Shown here: one piece after another, positions 8,360-16,707 of the stretch
Layout: each line of letters starts with the position of its first letter
Position numbering within the stretch: position 1 is the stretch's first letter
Source: Acidobacteriota bacterium
GTDB taxonomy: Bacteria > Acidobacteriota > Terriglobia > Terriglobales > Acidobacteriaceae
Assembly (NCBI GenBank): GCA_018268915.1
Contig: JAFDVQ010000003.1
Span: 248,001-312,000, forward strand
Length of the DNA: 64,000 nt
Reading direction: 5' to 3'
The notes under the pieces: generated by a model
Database searches by the model: none
What the model saw: the letters and a program-made list of their open reading frames with translations, nothing else
Told to the model about the DNA's origin: nothing
Translations under genes and position numbers: made by a program

Positions 8360-8989
8360 CTACTTGCGGATGATTTTGACGAAGGTGCCTTCGGGAAGTT
8401 CGCCTTCCAGGAGGTGGACGACGCCATTCTTGACAAAGCCTTCGAGCGGTTGCAAAGCGGGGGAGGGCTTCGGGGCTGGCGCGGACGATCTGCTCCCCTG
8501 GGTGGAGGTGGCGGAGGGGGGAGGGGTGCTCCCACCGATCGGGCGGCCCATGCCTTTGTCCATGGCTTCGTTGGCGAGGCGGTCGGCTTCTTTGTTGCCG
8601 CCGCGAAGGGTGTGGCTGATTTCAAACTTGTCGAGGGCGCGGGAGAGGCGGCGCGCTTCTTCCCAGAGAGGACGAAGGACCGGGCTGGCGACCTTATATT
8701 GCCCCTTCATTTGCTTAACCATCAGTTCGGAGTCGGAGACGACGCGGAGGTGGCGGGCTGAGTTCTGTCCGGCCCAGGCGAGGACGGCGAGAAGACCTTT
8801 GTATTCAGCATAGTTGTTGGTCTGGATGCCGAGGAACTCGCTGAGGCGCGCAGCGACGTGGCCAAGTGGGTCCTCGATGACGGCTCCATAGCCGGCTGGG
8901 CCGGGGTTTCCGCGGGAACCGCCGTCGCAGTGGGCGGTGAACCAGGCGGAAGGGGAGGGGGTGGAGTCGGGAAAGAGGGGTGAGGACAT
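8360..8989 (-). CDS. Ribonuclease HI family protein with C-terminal tail
   Basis: 209 residues. The first 150 or so are an RNase H fold with all four metal-binding carboxylates: Asp22 (HCDGGSRGNPGPAGYG), Glu62 (NNYAEYKGL), Asp86 (VVSDSELMV) and Asp136 (GNKEADRLANEA). The enzyme should cut RNA in RNA-DNA hybrids during replication and repair. Typical single-domain relatives stop near residue 150. Here a Pro/Ser/Ala-rich linker (about 147-180) leads to a short C-terminal strand module ending ELPEGTFVKIIRK, which resembles a small beta motif seen in unrelated short proteins. Its role is unknown. Confidence 0.93.
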   Translation of the reverse strand: MSSPLFPDSTPSPSAWFTAHCDGGSRGNPGPAGYGAVIEDPLGHVAARLSEFLGIQTNNYAEYKGLLAVLAWAGQNSARHLRVVSDSELMVKQMKGQYKVASPVLRPLWEEARRLSRALDKFEISHTLRGGNKEADRLANEAMDKGMGRPIGGSTPPPSATSTQGSRSSAPAPKPSPALQPLEGFVKNGVVHLLEGELPEGTFVKIIRK

Positions 8990-9003
8990 GGGGATAGTTT
9001 AGC

Positions 9004-9053
9004 GGCTAGGGACTAGGGACTGGGGGCTAGGGAATAGGGGGTGGTGAGTAGGG
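9004..9053. repeat. Low-complexity CTAGGGA tract
   Basis: Degenerate repeats of CTAGGGACTAGGGACTGG between the RNase H start and the sigma factor gene. Similar degenerate 10-mers in other sequence flavours (TCAGGGATCAG) sit at several other gene boundaries in the window. Confidence 0.6.
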
Positions 9054-9187
9054 CACCGGGCGCCAGGGATTAGCGGATGACTTTGGTGACGGGGATGGGA
9101 CGGAGAGGTGCAAGTGGCGCTCACAAACACGGTTGCTGGGAGTCTACACAGATGCGGGTACGTCTCTTCCACCGGAGTAAAAACTCG

Positions 9188-9913
9188 ATGGCAACGGATG
9201 CTCTGAACTACCCTTCAACGCCGAACCCCCTGACCGGGGCACTGCCCTGGCAAGCGAAAAGACCTGTACAATCTTCGGCAGGTATGGCGTCACGGGCAAT
9301 GGACGGACCAGATCGCGCGCAAGAGCGTCTGCAGGCGCGTGCTCCCGAGATGGAGCTTATTCGCGAGGCTCAGGCCGGGTCGCGGGCTGCGTTCGATGCG
9401 CTGGTGCGGCAGTATGAGCAGCAGGTTCTACGGCTGGCGCTGCATCTGACGGGTTCTGAGCATGATGCCGAGGACATTTACCAGGAAGCGTTCCTGAAGG
9501 CGTTTCGGTATATAGGAAATTTCCGGTTCGAGTGCTCGTTCTACACATGGATCTACCGGATCGTTACGAACCTGTGCCTCGATCAGCTGCGGCGGAAAAA
9601 GACGCGGCGCGAGGATCAGGCCGTGGTGGTGGATCAGTCGGGCGACGAGATCGATGTGCTGTCGTCGGTTTCGGACAACCGGTCGTTTTCGAATCCTGGA
9701 AAAGAGCTGGACCGGAAGGTTCTGGGCGAACGGATCCAGGCTGCTCTGGGCAAGCTGACTCCGCGGGAGCGGATGGTTTTTGAATTGAAGCATTATCAAG
9801 GACTCCGGCTGAGGACGATCGGAGAGATGTTGAACACCACAGAAGAGACCGCCAAGAATACGCTCTTCAGAGCGACAAAAAAGTTGAGAACTCAACTGGC
9901 GGGATTGCGGTAA
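9188..9913 (+). CDS. ECF RNA polymerase sigma factor (RpoE-like)
   Basis: 241 residues from ATG 9188 (GGAG eleven bases upstream). An N-terminal extension of about 60 Pro/Ala-rich residues precedes sigma region 2 (RAAFDALVRQYEQQVLRLAL, then DAEDIYQEAFLKAFR and FYTWIYRIVTNLCLDQLRRKK, the -10 reading part). Region 4 has LTPRERMVFELKHYQGLRL followed by the helix-turn-helix IGEMLNTTEETAKNTLFRATKKLR. It is followed 60 bp later by a zinc-finger membrane protein, the usual arrangement for a sigma/anti-sigma pair, and then by a PDZ protein. It probably drives an envelope or protein-folding stress response. Met59 or Met65 are alternative starts. Confidence 0.93.
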   Translation: MATDALNYPSTPNPLTGALPWQAKRPVQSSAGMASRAMDGPDRAQERLQARAPEMELIREAQAGSRAAFDALVRQYEQQVLRLALHLTGSEHDAEDIYQEAFLKAFRYIGNFRFECSFYTWIYRIVTNLCLDQLRRKKTRREDQAVVVDQSGDEIDVLSSVSDNRSFSNPGKELDRKVLGERIQAALGKLTPRERMVFELKHYQGLRLRTIGEMLNTTEETAKNTLFRATKKLRTQLAGLR

Positions 9914-9973
9914 AGGCACTGCGGCGAAGCCGAAGTGCGGGCAACAATTTTTGAGGCGTAAGGACGTAACGAG

Positions 9974-10966
9974 ATGAACTGCGAACTTGCACACGAGCGG
10001 ATCGTGCTGGCGGCATACGGTGAGCTGCCCGATGAACAGGTACACGAGCTCGATCGGCATCTAGCCGCATGTAACGACTGCAACCAGGAGCGGGAGCAGC
10101 TTCAGGCCCTGAAGACGCTGGCAATGGCGTATCCGGTGACTGAGCTCGATCCTAATCTTGTGGCGCGGTCACGGATGCGGCTGGAGGAGGCGCTGGACGC
10201 GATCCCACCGAAGCGGTGGTATGAGCGGCTGGGCCAGCGCGTTCTGAATAATTTTGCGAGCCTGCAGGCTGCTCCGGTGGCGGCCGTGCTGCTGCTGATT
10301 GTGGGCGGTGGCGCGGGAACGCTGGGCGGATATGAGTACGCAGCTGCGCGTGCGGCGCACAGCGGGGTCGGGGTGACGGAAGCGCCTATGAAGGTGGCGG
10401 CGTTGCCGACGGAGTCTGCACCGCAGGCAGAGCCCGCGGAGATTGCAAATATCTCGAGCATCGAGCGCGAACCGAACAGCGAGATTGTTCACGTCACGTA
10501 CAACACAGTTACGCCACAGCATATTCAGGGATCGCTGGACGACCCGTCGATCCGGCAACTGCTGATGCTGGCCTCAGAGAACGCGAGTTCGGCCGGAGTG
10601 CGGGATGACTCGGTGGGACTGCTTGCGGCCGAGTGCCGCGCAGGACATGGATGCCAGGGCGAGGGAATCCGCGATGCATTGATGCAGGCTCTCCGTTATG
10701 ACAAGAGCGTTGCGGTTCGCCAGAAGGCCCTTGAGGGCTTGCAGCCGTATGTCGGCGAAGATATGCGGGTTCGAGATGCGGTGCTGGAAGCGTTGATGAC
10801 GGACAGCGACGCGCGGATCCGGACGGCGGCCATCTCGATCCTGGAGCCGGTAGAGGCAGACACGAGTGTAAGACAAGTGTTGTCGACAGTAGCGAATTCA
10901 GACCATAATCCCCATATCCGGACCGTTTCGCGGCAGGTTTTAAGCCGGGCTCCGGAGATTCAATAA
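9974..10966 (+). CDS. Membrane anti-sigma factor: zf-HC2, one helix, HEAT repeats
   Basis: 330 residues. Cys3, His29, Cys33 and Cys36 give the C-x25-H-x3-C-x2-C zinc site of zf-HC2 anti-sigma factors. A single membrane helix (about 95-114, VLLLIVGGGAGTLGGY) follows, so the zinc domain is cytoplasmic and the rest periplasmic. After a flexible segment, residues about 180-325 form HEAT-like helical repeats (VAVRQKALEGL, RVRDAVLEALMTDSDARIRTAAI, SVRQVLSTVANSDHNPHIRTV). The protein should hold the sigma factor encoded just upstream inactive at the membrane until a periplasmic signal acts through the HEAT domain; that last step is inference. Confidence 0.88.
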   Translation: MNCELAHERIVLAAYGELPDEQVHELDRHLAACNDCNQEREQLQALKTLAMAYPVTELDPNLVARSRMRLEEALDAIPPKRWYERLGQRVLNNFASLQAAPVAAVLLLIVGGGAGTLGGYEYAAARAAHSGVGVTEAPMKVAALPTESAPQAEPAEIANISSIEREPNSEIVHVTYNTVTPQHIQGSLDDPSIRQLLMLASENASSAGVRDDSVGLLAAECRAGHGCQGEGIRDALMQALRYDKSVAVRQKALEGLQPYVGEDMRVRDAVLEALMTDSDARIRTAAISILEPVEADTSVRQVLSTVANSDHNPHIRTVSRQVLSRAPEIQ

Positions 10967-11069
10967 AGCAGCCGTGATTTGAGCTGCTGCAGGACCCTTA
11001 CTTTCAGGCCACCGCACCGTCCATAACAGAGTGTGGACCTGGATGAAGGAGAACGAAGGAAGAACATTT

Positions 11070-12380
11070 ATGAGGCCTACCATCCAAGTCGGAGTCGTGT
11101 TGCTAGGAGCCGCAATCATCCTTTCGCCGCACGCGGGGCGCGGGCAGCTGACGCGCATTTCACAAATCATTGATGAGCCCAATCCACTGCTGCATTCAGG
11201 AGGTCCCGCACAGGGATATCTCGGCGTGCTGGTGGGGGACATCGATAACGATTCTGCCAGCAAACTGAAGCTGAAAGATGTGCGAGGCGCGGTGGTCACT
11301 CTGATTGATCACGATGCGCCGGCGGCACAGGTTGGACTGCGCGTGAATGACGTTCTGCTCGAGGTGAATGGGCAGGCGGTCGAAGGCGCGGAGGCGTTCG
11401 GGCGACTGATGCGGGAGATTCCTCCGGGGCGGAAGATCACGCTGATGGTGAGCCGCGATGGCGCTACGCAGACGATGACCGTGCAGCTTGCCGATCGCAA
11501 GAAGCTGGATACGGACATCTGGAACAAGCTGAACAGCGGAAGCGATATCAGCTCGCCGGTTACAGGGCTGGGAATTCTGGGTTCGGGTGCCGGAGGAGAC
11601 GCGCCGCTGCCGGGCGGGTTCCACATGCCGTTTGTGGGGAACAGCTCGCTGAAGGTGGGAGCGCTGGTTGAGCCGCTGACGGCGCAGATGGCGGATTATC
11701 TGGGCGTCGGCAACGGGCTGATGGTGAAGCAGGTGGCGCGGAAGAGCCAGGCTGCGGCGGCCGGGATGAAGGCGTTCGACATCATTCTCAAAGTCGGGAC
11801 GGACAACATCGCCACGGTTTCAGACTGGGATCGCGCAATGCGGGCGAACCAGGGAAAGACGGTTGCAGTCACTATTCTTCGCGACAAGAGGCAGCAGACA
11901 GTGAACCTGCTGGTGGACTCGAAGAAGAAGGGTGAGGTTGAGTTTGACGGCGTCTTCGGCGATGAGGAGTCTCCGCTGATGGCGTTTGCGGATGCGAATG
12001 CCGGCCTTGGGATGTTGCTGGATCAATCGGCTGCGGAAGAGATGCGGAAGCAGGCTGAGGCGATACAGCGGCAGATGGAGCAGTGGAAGAACGATCCGCA
12101 GGCTTGGCATTTCGAGATGTCTCCGGAGCAGGCTGAACAGTTTCGGCAGCAGGCTGAGCAGTTTGGCGAAGTGCTGAAGGGGCAGAAATTCGGCGAGTGG
12201 AATTTCGGCGATTCAAACTTCGGCCTGGATCCGAAGCAGACGGATGAGCTTCGGCAGCAGATGCAGGAGTTCCAGAAGCAGTTCGAAGGGAAGCCGTTCG
12301 TGTTCGACCAGAAGCAGATGGATGAGCTCAAGAAACAGCTTGAGGAGATGCAGGCGCTGGGATCACACCAGATGGTCTAG
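11070..12380 (+). CDS. Exported double-PDZ protein without protease domain
   Basis: 436 residues from ATG 11070, preceded by GGAAG; an upstream in-frame start at 11031 is less likely because it would precede the signal peptide. A signal peptide (VGVVLLGAAIILS) is followed by PDZ 1 (about 50-145; GYLGVLVGDID, PAAQVGLRVNDVLLEVNG) and PDZ 2 (about 195-290; AAAAGMKAFDIILKVG). The last 110 residues are rich in Gln, Met, Phe and Glu and likely form coiled coil (EEMRKQAEAIQRQMEQW). There is no Ser-protease domain as in DegP, so it probably binds exposed C-termini as a sensor or chaperone. Third gene of the sigma/anti-sigma operon; a terminator follows. Confidence 0.85.
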   Translation: MRPTIQVGVVLLGAAIILSPHAGRGQLTRISQIIDEPNPLLHSGGPAQGYLGVLVGDIDNDSASKLKLKDVRGAVVTLIDHDAPAAQVGLRVNDVLLEVNGQAVEGAEAFGRLMREIPPGRKITLMVSRDGATQTMTVQLADRKKLDTDIWNKLNSGSDISSPVTGLGILGSGAGGDAPLPGGFHMPFVGNSSLKVGALVEPLTAQMADYLGVGNGLMVKQVARKSQAAAAGMKAFDIILKVGTDNIATVSDWDRAMRANQGKTVAVTILRDKRQQTVNLLVDSKKKGEVEFDGVFGDEESPLMAFADANAGLGMLLDQSAAEEMRKQAEAIQRQMEQWKNDPQAWHFEMSPEQAEQFRQQAEQFGEVLKGQKFGEWNFGDSNFGLDPKQTDELRQQMQEFQKQFEGKPFVFDQKQMDELKKQLEEMQALGSHQMV

Positions 12381-12399
12381 AAGATTGAGTTGCAACGCG

Positions 12400-12441
12400 A
12401 CACTGAGGGGCGCTGCCGTATGGTGGCGCCCTTCGTGTTTT
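12400..12441 (+). terminator. Rho-independent terminator after the sigma operon
   Basis: GGGCGC (12408-12413) pairs with GCGCCC, extended by GAG/TTC and ACAC/GTGT pairs with one bulge, ending in GTGTTTTA. It lies 20 bp after the PDZ gene stop and likely ends the three-gene operon. Confidence 0.7.
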
Positions 12442-12562
12442 AGGCGGAGTTGAGTCGCGCGACGTATGGAAACACAAAGGGCATTTGACCGACGGGACAT
12501 CTAAGAACGGAGAGAGGAATCGTTCGAGCGATGTAAGCTGTTGATAACTTTCAGGAGGATTA

Positions 12563-12754
12563 ATGCAAAAGCGAAGAATGGCGGTCGCCGCCTTCCTCCT
12601 TCTCCTTGGGGCGTTCGTATTTATGAACACCCTGGACAACGCGCGCCTCAACGCAGTTCACGGGTCTGATCGTCTTCGGCTCATTGCTGTGGGCTTCTGT
12701 TGGGGTGTTGGATTTGGAATTCTCATGGCCCGTCGAGCGTTTCCGAGCGAGTAG
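12563..12754 (+). CDS. Small membrane protein, 63 residues
   Basis: A 63-residue frame with a strong ribosome site, AGGAGG five bases before the ATG. Two hydrophobic segments are visible: residues 7-21 (AVAAFLLLLGAFVFM) and 41-55 (AVGFCWGVGFGILMA), separated by a polar loop with DNARLNAVHGSDRLR. It has a basic N-terminus and a RRAFPSE end, so both ends are probably cytoplasmic. No family is recognised. The good ribosome site and the isolated position between two terminated units support a real gene. Confidence 0.65.
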   Translation: MQKRRMAVAAFLLLLGAFVFMNTLDNARLNAVHGSDRLRLIAVGFCWGVGFGILMARRAFPSE

Positions 12755-12923
12755 CAGCACACGACTTGGGGAGAAGAAGCAACAGAGGCTGGGGAAACTC
12801 AGGGTGGCCTGATTGTAAGGTTGACCACGTCTGTTTTTCCTCACGGTAGCAAACGAAACTGGCGGCAGCGGGCACCAAAGAGTGCCGGTTGTAAGTTCTC
12901 AGTTTTTCGGTGGCTTGTGGAAA

Positions 12924-13709
12924 CTAGTTAGGCGATGGCTTCTCAACGTGATCGACTACCAGCACACTAGCGGGGGCCTTTGACGAAATCAACTTCAAGC
13001 CGAGTTGTTCCTCCAAGGCCGTGAAAATAGACGGGCCAGCATCTGTGCCAATTGGTGGAGTACCGGCTTCCCACTTCAAATCAAAATCGAATTTCTTATC
13101 TCCGAGGCCGGTCTTGTCCAGAATCAATCGTCCGTCCGAAGGTATCGCGTGGATCAGATTCTTAATTGAAATGGCTTGACCCTTCACACTCCCTTTGCGT
13201 ACCGCTTCTGAGGATTCTTCGCCGGGAGAAGACTCTCTCATCCTCAGACCACCTTTGGTGACCACGAGATCGTATGCTGGTAGTTCCTTTGTCTCAAGAT
13301 GCACTTTGAGCTTGCATCGATCAGCCAGCATAGCCTGCAACATGGGCTGTTCTTGCTTCCAACGCTCTGTGCGGGCAAGGCTTTTCCAGCTGTCTGCAGT
13401 CGCAGCATCAACCCTCGCGTCAACATCGTATCGGTCCGATTTGGCCCAGGACGGCATTCCCATCACTTGGCTCTCGCTGTACATGCCGTATGCACCACGA
13501 ATGAGAAGTTCGAGAGTCGTATCGATGTAGTGCTCACCGTTGGGCAAAACCTGTGCTCCACCAGTTAGCCCCGATTGGTTTGGCTTGATTGAGACGACTT
13601 CGAAAACTTTCGAATTCGTGGCGGAACTCGGGAGCGTGCCTTCTTGTGCCTCAAAAACCATACAGAACGCAAGGATAGGCAGAAGAAGATGAATTCTTAG
13701 GAACCGCAT
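12924..13709 (-). CDS. TIGR03435 family exported protein (DUF3738)
   Basis: 261 residues with signal peptide (IHLLLPILAFCMVF) and GAGGTG ribosome site. It matches the soil-associated TIGR03435/DUF3738 pattern: FEVVSIKPNQSG near the mature N-terminus, LLIRGAYGM, MPSWAKSDRYDVDARVD, MLQAMLADRCKLKVHLETKELPAYDLVVTKGG, then a C-terminal DKTGLGDKKFDFDLKWE and SIFTALEEQLGLKLISSKAPASVLVVDHVEKPSPN-type ending. The family is expanded in Acidobacteria. Its biochemical role is unknown; it often sits near M56 peptidase or BlaI genes, not seen here. Confidence 0.93.
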   Translation of the reverse strand: MRFLRIHLLLPILAFCMVFEAQEGTLPSSATNSKVFEVVSIKPNQSGLTGGAQVLPNGEHYIDTTLELLIRGAYGMYSESQVMGMPSWAKSDRYDVDARVDAATADSWKSLARTERWKQEQPMLQAMLADRCKLKVHLETKELPAYDLVVTKGGLRMRESSPGEESSEAVRKGSVKGQAISIKNLIHAIPSDGRLILDKTGLGDKKFDFDLKWEAGTPPIGTDAGPSIFTALEEQLGLKLISSKAPASVLVVDHVEKPSPN

Positions 13710-14008
13710 TGCTCACCTCAGCTGGCTATTACAGAAAGCGTCTTCGCAATGACCAATGATCAATGACCAAGACAGTTTAAATCGCCGCTCAACTGTCGCA
13801 TCGTCGGCCCCAGTCGACAGGATGTTGATTCAACTTCCGGCTTGTCCGAGACACGATTGGATCGCAAGGCGAGTTAAAGCAACACAGCACGAACTGCGGA
13901 TGTTTCGACTGCGCACGCGATGACAGTCGCTGCTGTGGAGTGAGATGCGCAGCCGAGTTTAGACAGCGGTTGCGTGATGAGAAAACAACCGCTGTCCGCT
14001 GTGCCTGG
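13710..14008. other. Gene-free 299-bp gap
   Basis: Region upstream of the TIGR03435 gene and downstream of cysteine synthase. It has a short doubled word, CAATGACCAATGATCAATGACCAA near 13746-13769, and AATGCAAGGCGAG-like G+C-rich sequence. No gene, terminator or known regulatory motif is supported. Confidence 0.4.
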
Positions 14009-15061
14009 TTATTTTGGCGGCTCGAGGATGCAGCCGGGGGTGGAGCGGGCGATCTCCCACTCTTCTTCGTTCATGTCGGGGGAGACGTCACCGAACAGGG
14101 GCGTGCTGAGATAGCGCTCGCCGGTGTCGGGCAGCATGCAGAGGATTGTCGAGCCTTTCGGTGCCTGGGCAGCCACCTGCAGAGCGCCGGCGAAGGTTCC
14201 GCCGGAGGTGATGCCGACGAAGATGCCTTCTTTCTTGGCGAGGTCTTTGCTGCAGCGCATGGCATCAGCGTTGGTGATGCGCAGGACCTGGCTGATGGCC
14301 TTGGACGAGACCGCGTCGCCGGTGAGCTTGGCGATGAAGTCGGGGCTCCAGCCCTGCATGGGATGCGGCTTCCAGCTGGGGTGTGCTGCCGCAGCGGAGC
14401 CGTCGGCGTTGCGTTGCTGCTCGACGCCGCTGGAGAGCATGGGAGCATCGTCGGGTTCGCAGACGACGATCTTGGTGTCGGGGCGTTCTTTGGCGAGGAC
14501 GCGCGCGACGCCTTTGAGCGTACCGCCGGTGCCGAAGCCTGTGACCCAGTAGTCGAGGCGTTCGCCGGCGAAGTCCTTGAGGATCTCCTGTGCGGTGGTG
14601 CGGGTGTGCATGTCGGCGTTGGCTTCGTTCTCGAACTGGCGAGTGTAGAACCAGCCGTGCTTTTCGGCGAGCTCTTCGGTCTTCTTGACCATGCCGACAG
14701 CGCGGGCAGAGGCAGGAGTGATGATGACTTTGGCGCCGAGGAAACGCATGAGCTTGCGGCGCTCGATCGAGAAGGTTTCGGCCATGGTGACGACGAGAGG
14801 GTAGCCCTTCGCCGCGCAGACCATGGCGAGGCCGATGCCGGTATTGCCGCTGGTGGCTTCGACGACGGTCTGACCGGGCTTGAGCTTGCCGGTGCGTTCG
14901 GCTTCTTCGATGACGCCGAGAGCGAGGCGGTCTTTGACGGAGCCGAGGGGATTGAAGGCTTCGACTTTGACGTAGAGGTTTACGTCTGGCGGTGCGAGCC
15001 GGTTGATCTTGACGACCGGTGTGTTGCCGACGGTTTCCGTGATGTTTGCGTGCTTCGCCAT
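14009..15061 (-). CDS. cysK: Cysteine synthase
   Basis: 350 residues with an ideal ribosome site (GGAGGT eight bases before ATG 15061). Fold-type II PLP enzyme: Lys43 in NPLGSVKDR binds PLP, TSGNTGIGLA (70-79) binds the substrate carboxylate, and GFGTGGTLKG binds the PLP phosphate. It makes L-cysteine from O-acetylserine and sulfide in the cytosol. It is about 40 residues longer than E. coli CysK, mainly from an insertion after VCEPDDAPMLSSG that is rich in Ala/Ser/Pro (about residues 205-235). No cysE or sulfate genes are adjacent. A cystathionine beta-synthase role is possible but lacks the usual second domain. Confidence 0.93.
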   Translation of the reverse strand: MAKHANITETVGNTPVVKINRLAPPDVNLYVKVEAFNPLGSVKDRLALGVIEEAERTGKLKPGQTVVEATSGNTGIGLAMVCAAKGYPLVVTMAETFSIERRKLMRFLGAKVIITPASARAVGMVKKTEELAEKHGWFYTRQFENEANADMHTRTTAQEILKDFAGERLDYWVTGFGTGGTLKGVARVLAKERPDTKIVVCEPDDAPMLSSGVEQQRNADGSAAAAHPSWKPHPMQGWSPDFIAKLTGDAVSSKAISQVLRITNADAMRCSKDLAKKEGIFVGITSGGTFAGALQVAAQAPKGSTILCMLPDTGERYLSTPLFGDVSPDMNEEEWEIARSTPGCILEPPK

Positions 15062-15090
15062 GCGTGACCTCCAGGGATGGAGGTGATTGT

Positions 15091-15141
15091 ACAGGGGAAC
15101 AGGGGTCAGTGATCAGGGGTCAGGGATCAAGGATCAGGCAG
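15091..15141. repeat. TCAGGGATCAG low-complexity tract
   Basis: Degenerate repeats of AGGGGTCAGTGATCAGGGGTC between divergent cysK and the decarboxylase gene, so it sits inside the shared promoter region. Like similar tracts at 25067, 36050, 38726, 46177 and 59594 it marks a gene boundary. Confidence 0.65.
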
Positions 15142-15162
15142 TAAAATTCGGGCGAGGTCAGC

Positions 15163-16647
15163 ATGATGAAGCAGTGGGAGAGAGAAGAGCGCAGATCACC
15201 AGTAGCGATGCCGTCGGAAGAGTTTCGAAGTGCGGGCCACAAACTAGTAGACCGGATTGCGGATTTTCTCGATTCCCTTCCCCAGAGAAGGGTGACGCCG
15301 GGGGAATCGCCGTCGAAGGTTCGCGAGGCGCTGGATGCGAATCGAGCGTTGCCGGAATCCGGAACGGATGCCGATGCGTTGCTGGAGCGCGCGGCGGAGC
15401 TGATGTTCGATCATTCGCTGTTCAATGCGCATCCGCGCTTCTGGGGATATGTGACGGCGGGCGCGGCGCCGATCGGGATGTTGGGGGAGCTGCTGGCGTC
15501 GGCTGCGAATCCGAACTGCGGGGCGTGGCTGCTGTCGCCGATGGCGAGCGAGATCGAGGGGCAGACAATCCGGTGGATCGCGGAGATGCTCCGGTATCCG
15601 ACCGACTGCGGTGGGCTGTTTGTGAGCGGCGGAAACATGGCGAATATCGTCGGGTTCCTGGCTGGGCGTGCGGCAAAGGGCGGAGCGGAGATTCGCACAA
15701 AGGGAGTGGATGGACGACGGCTGCGCGCGTATTGCTCGGCCGAGACGCATACGTGGATCCAGAAGGCGGCGGATATCGCGGGGCTGGGAACGGAGTCGGT
15801 GCGATGGGTTGGCGTTGATGACGATTTCCGAATGGATGTCGAGGCGCTGCGGGCGCGGATTCACGAGGATGTTGCGGCGGGAGATGAGCCGTTTCTGGTT
15901 GTGGGGAATGCGGGGACTGTGAGCACTGGAGCGGTTGATCCGTTGCGCGAGATTGCGGCGGTGTGCCGCGAATTTGGTTTGTGGTTCCACGTGGACGGCG
16001 CTTATGGCGCTCTGGCGGCGGTGGCCCCGGAGGCTGCACATCTGTTTGCTGGGATGGACGGGGCGGACTCGCTTGCGGTGGATCCGCACAAGTGGTTGTA
16101 CGCGCCGATCGAAGCGGGCTGCACGCTGGTGCGGGATGTTGCGAAGCTGCGCGATGCGTTTTCGTATCACCCGGCGTACTACCACTTCGGAGTGGAGGCG
16201 ACGAACTATTTCGATCTGGGGCCGCAGAACTCGCGGGGATTTCGCGCATTGAAGGTGTGGCTTGCGCTGCAGCAGGTAGGGCGCGAGGGTTATGCGCAGA
16301 TGATCGGCGATGACATGAGGCTCTCGCGGGCGATGTATGAGAGCGTGGCAAAGCATCCAGAACTGGAAGCGATGACGCAGGGGCTGAGCATTGCAACGTT
16401 CCGGTATGTGCCGGCGGGCTACAGCGGCGAAGCCGAATATCTGAACAAGCTGAATCAGGAGTTGCTGACGCGGTTGCAGCAGCGTGGCGAGGCGTATCTG
16501 TCGAATGCGGTGATTGGCGGGAAGTATGCGTTGCGGGCGTGCATTGTGAACTTCAGGACGTCGCTGGGGGATGTTGAGAGCGTGGCGGAGCTGGTGGTGC
16601 GGATTGGGCGAGAGGTGGATGGGGAGATACGTGCGGGATTGAACTGA
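15163..16647 (+). CDS. PLP-dependent amino-acid decarboxylase (group II)
   Basis: 494 residues. Lys310 in DPHKWLYAPIEAG forms the PLP Schiff base; the upstream HVDGAYGA aspartate binds the pyridine nitrogen and AETHTWIQKA supplies the stacking His. The N-terminal HPRFWGYVTAGAAPIGMLGE and NCGAWLLSPMASEIE motifs place it in the pyridoxal-dependent decarboxylase family with aromatic-L-amino-acid and glutamate decarboxylases. It should release CO2 from an amino acid to give the amine. Substrate cannot be decided from sequence. It is divergent from cysK and followed by a strong terminator, so it is a single-gene unit. Confidence 0.9.
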   Translation: MMKQWEREERRSPVAMPSEEFRSAGHKLVDRIADFLDSLPQRRVTPGESPSKVREALDANRALPESGTDADALLERAAELMFDHSLFNAHPRFWGYVTAGAAPIGMLGELLASAANPNCGAWLLSPMASEIEGQTIRWIAEMLRYPTDCGGLFVSGGNMANIVGFLAGRAAKGGAEIRTKGVDGRRLRAYCSAETHTWIQKAADIAGLGTESVRWVGVDDDFRMDVEALRARIHEDVAAGDEPFLVVGNAGTVSTGAVDPLREIAAVCREFGLWFHVDGAYGALAAVAPEAAHLFAGMDGADSLAVDPHKWLYAPIEAGCTLVRDVAKLRDAFSYHPAYYHFGVEATNYFDLGPQNSRGFRALKVWLALQQVGREGYAQMIGDDMRLSRAMYESVAKHPELEAMTQGLSIATFRYVPAGYSGEAEYLNKLNQELLTRLQQRGEAYLSNAVIGGKYALRACIVNFRTSLGDVESVAELVVRIGREVDGEIRAGLN

Positions 16648-16649
16648 GT

Positions 16650-16683
16650 TGCGCCGGAAAGGGATTCGATCCGGCGCAGTTTT
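16650..16683 (+). terminator. Rho-independent terminator
   Basis: Nine-bp stem TGCGCCGGA (16650-16658) with TCCGGCGCA (16670-16678), followed by GTTTT. It starts just after the decarboxylase stop codon and faces the convergent DinB gene. Confidence 0.8.
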
Positions 16684-16707
16684 CGATCTGAACGCAACGC
16701 GAATCTG

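Noticed and set aside
13940..15067. 375-codon open frame opposite to cysteine synthase
   Set aside because: Mirror frame of a confidently identified gene; no family motif, no ribosome site, composition explained by third-position G+C of cysK.
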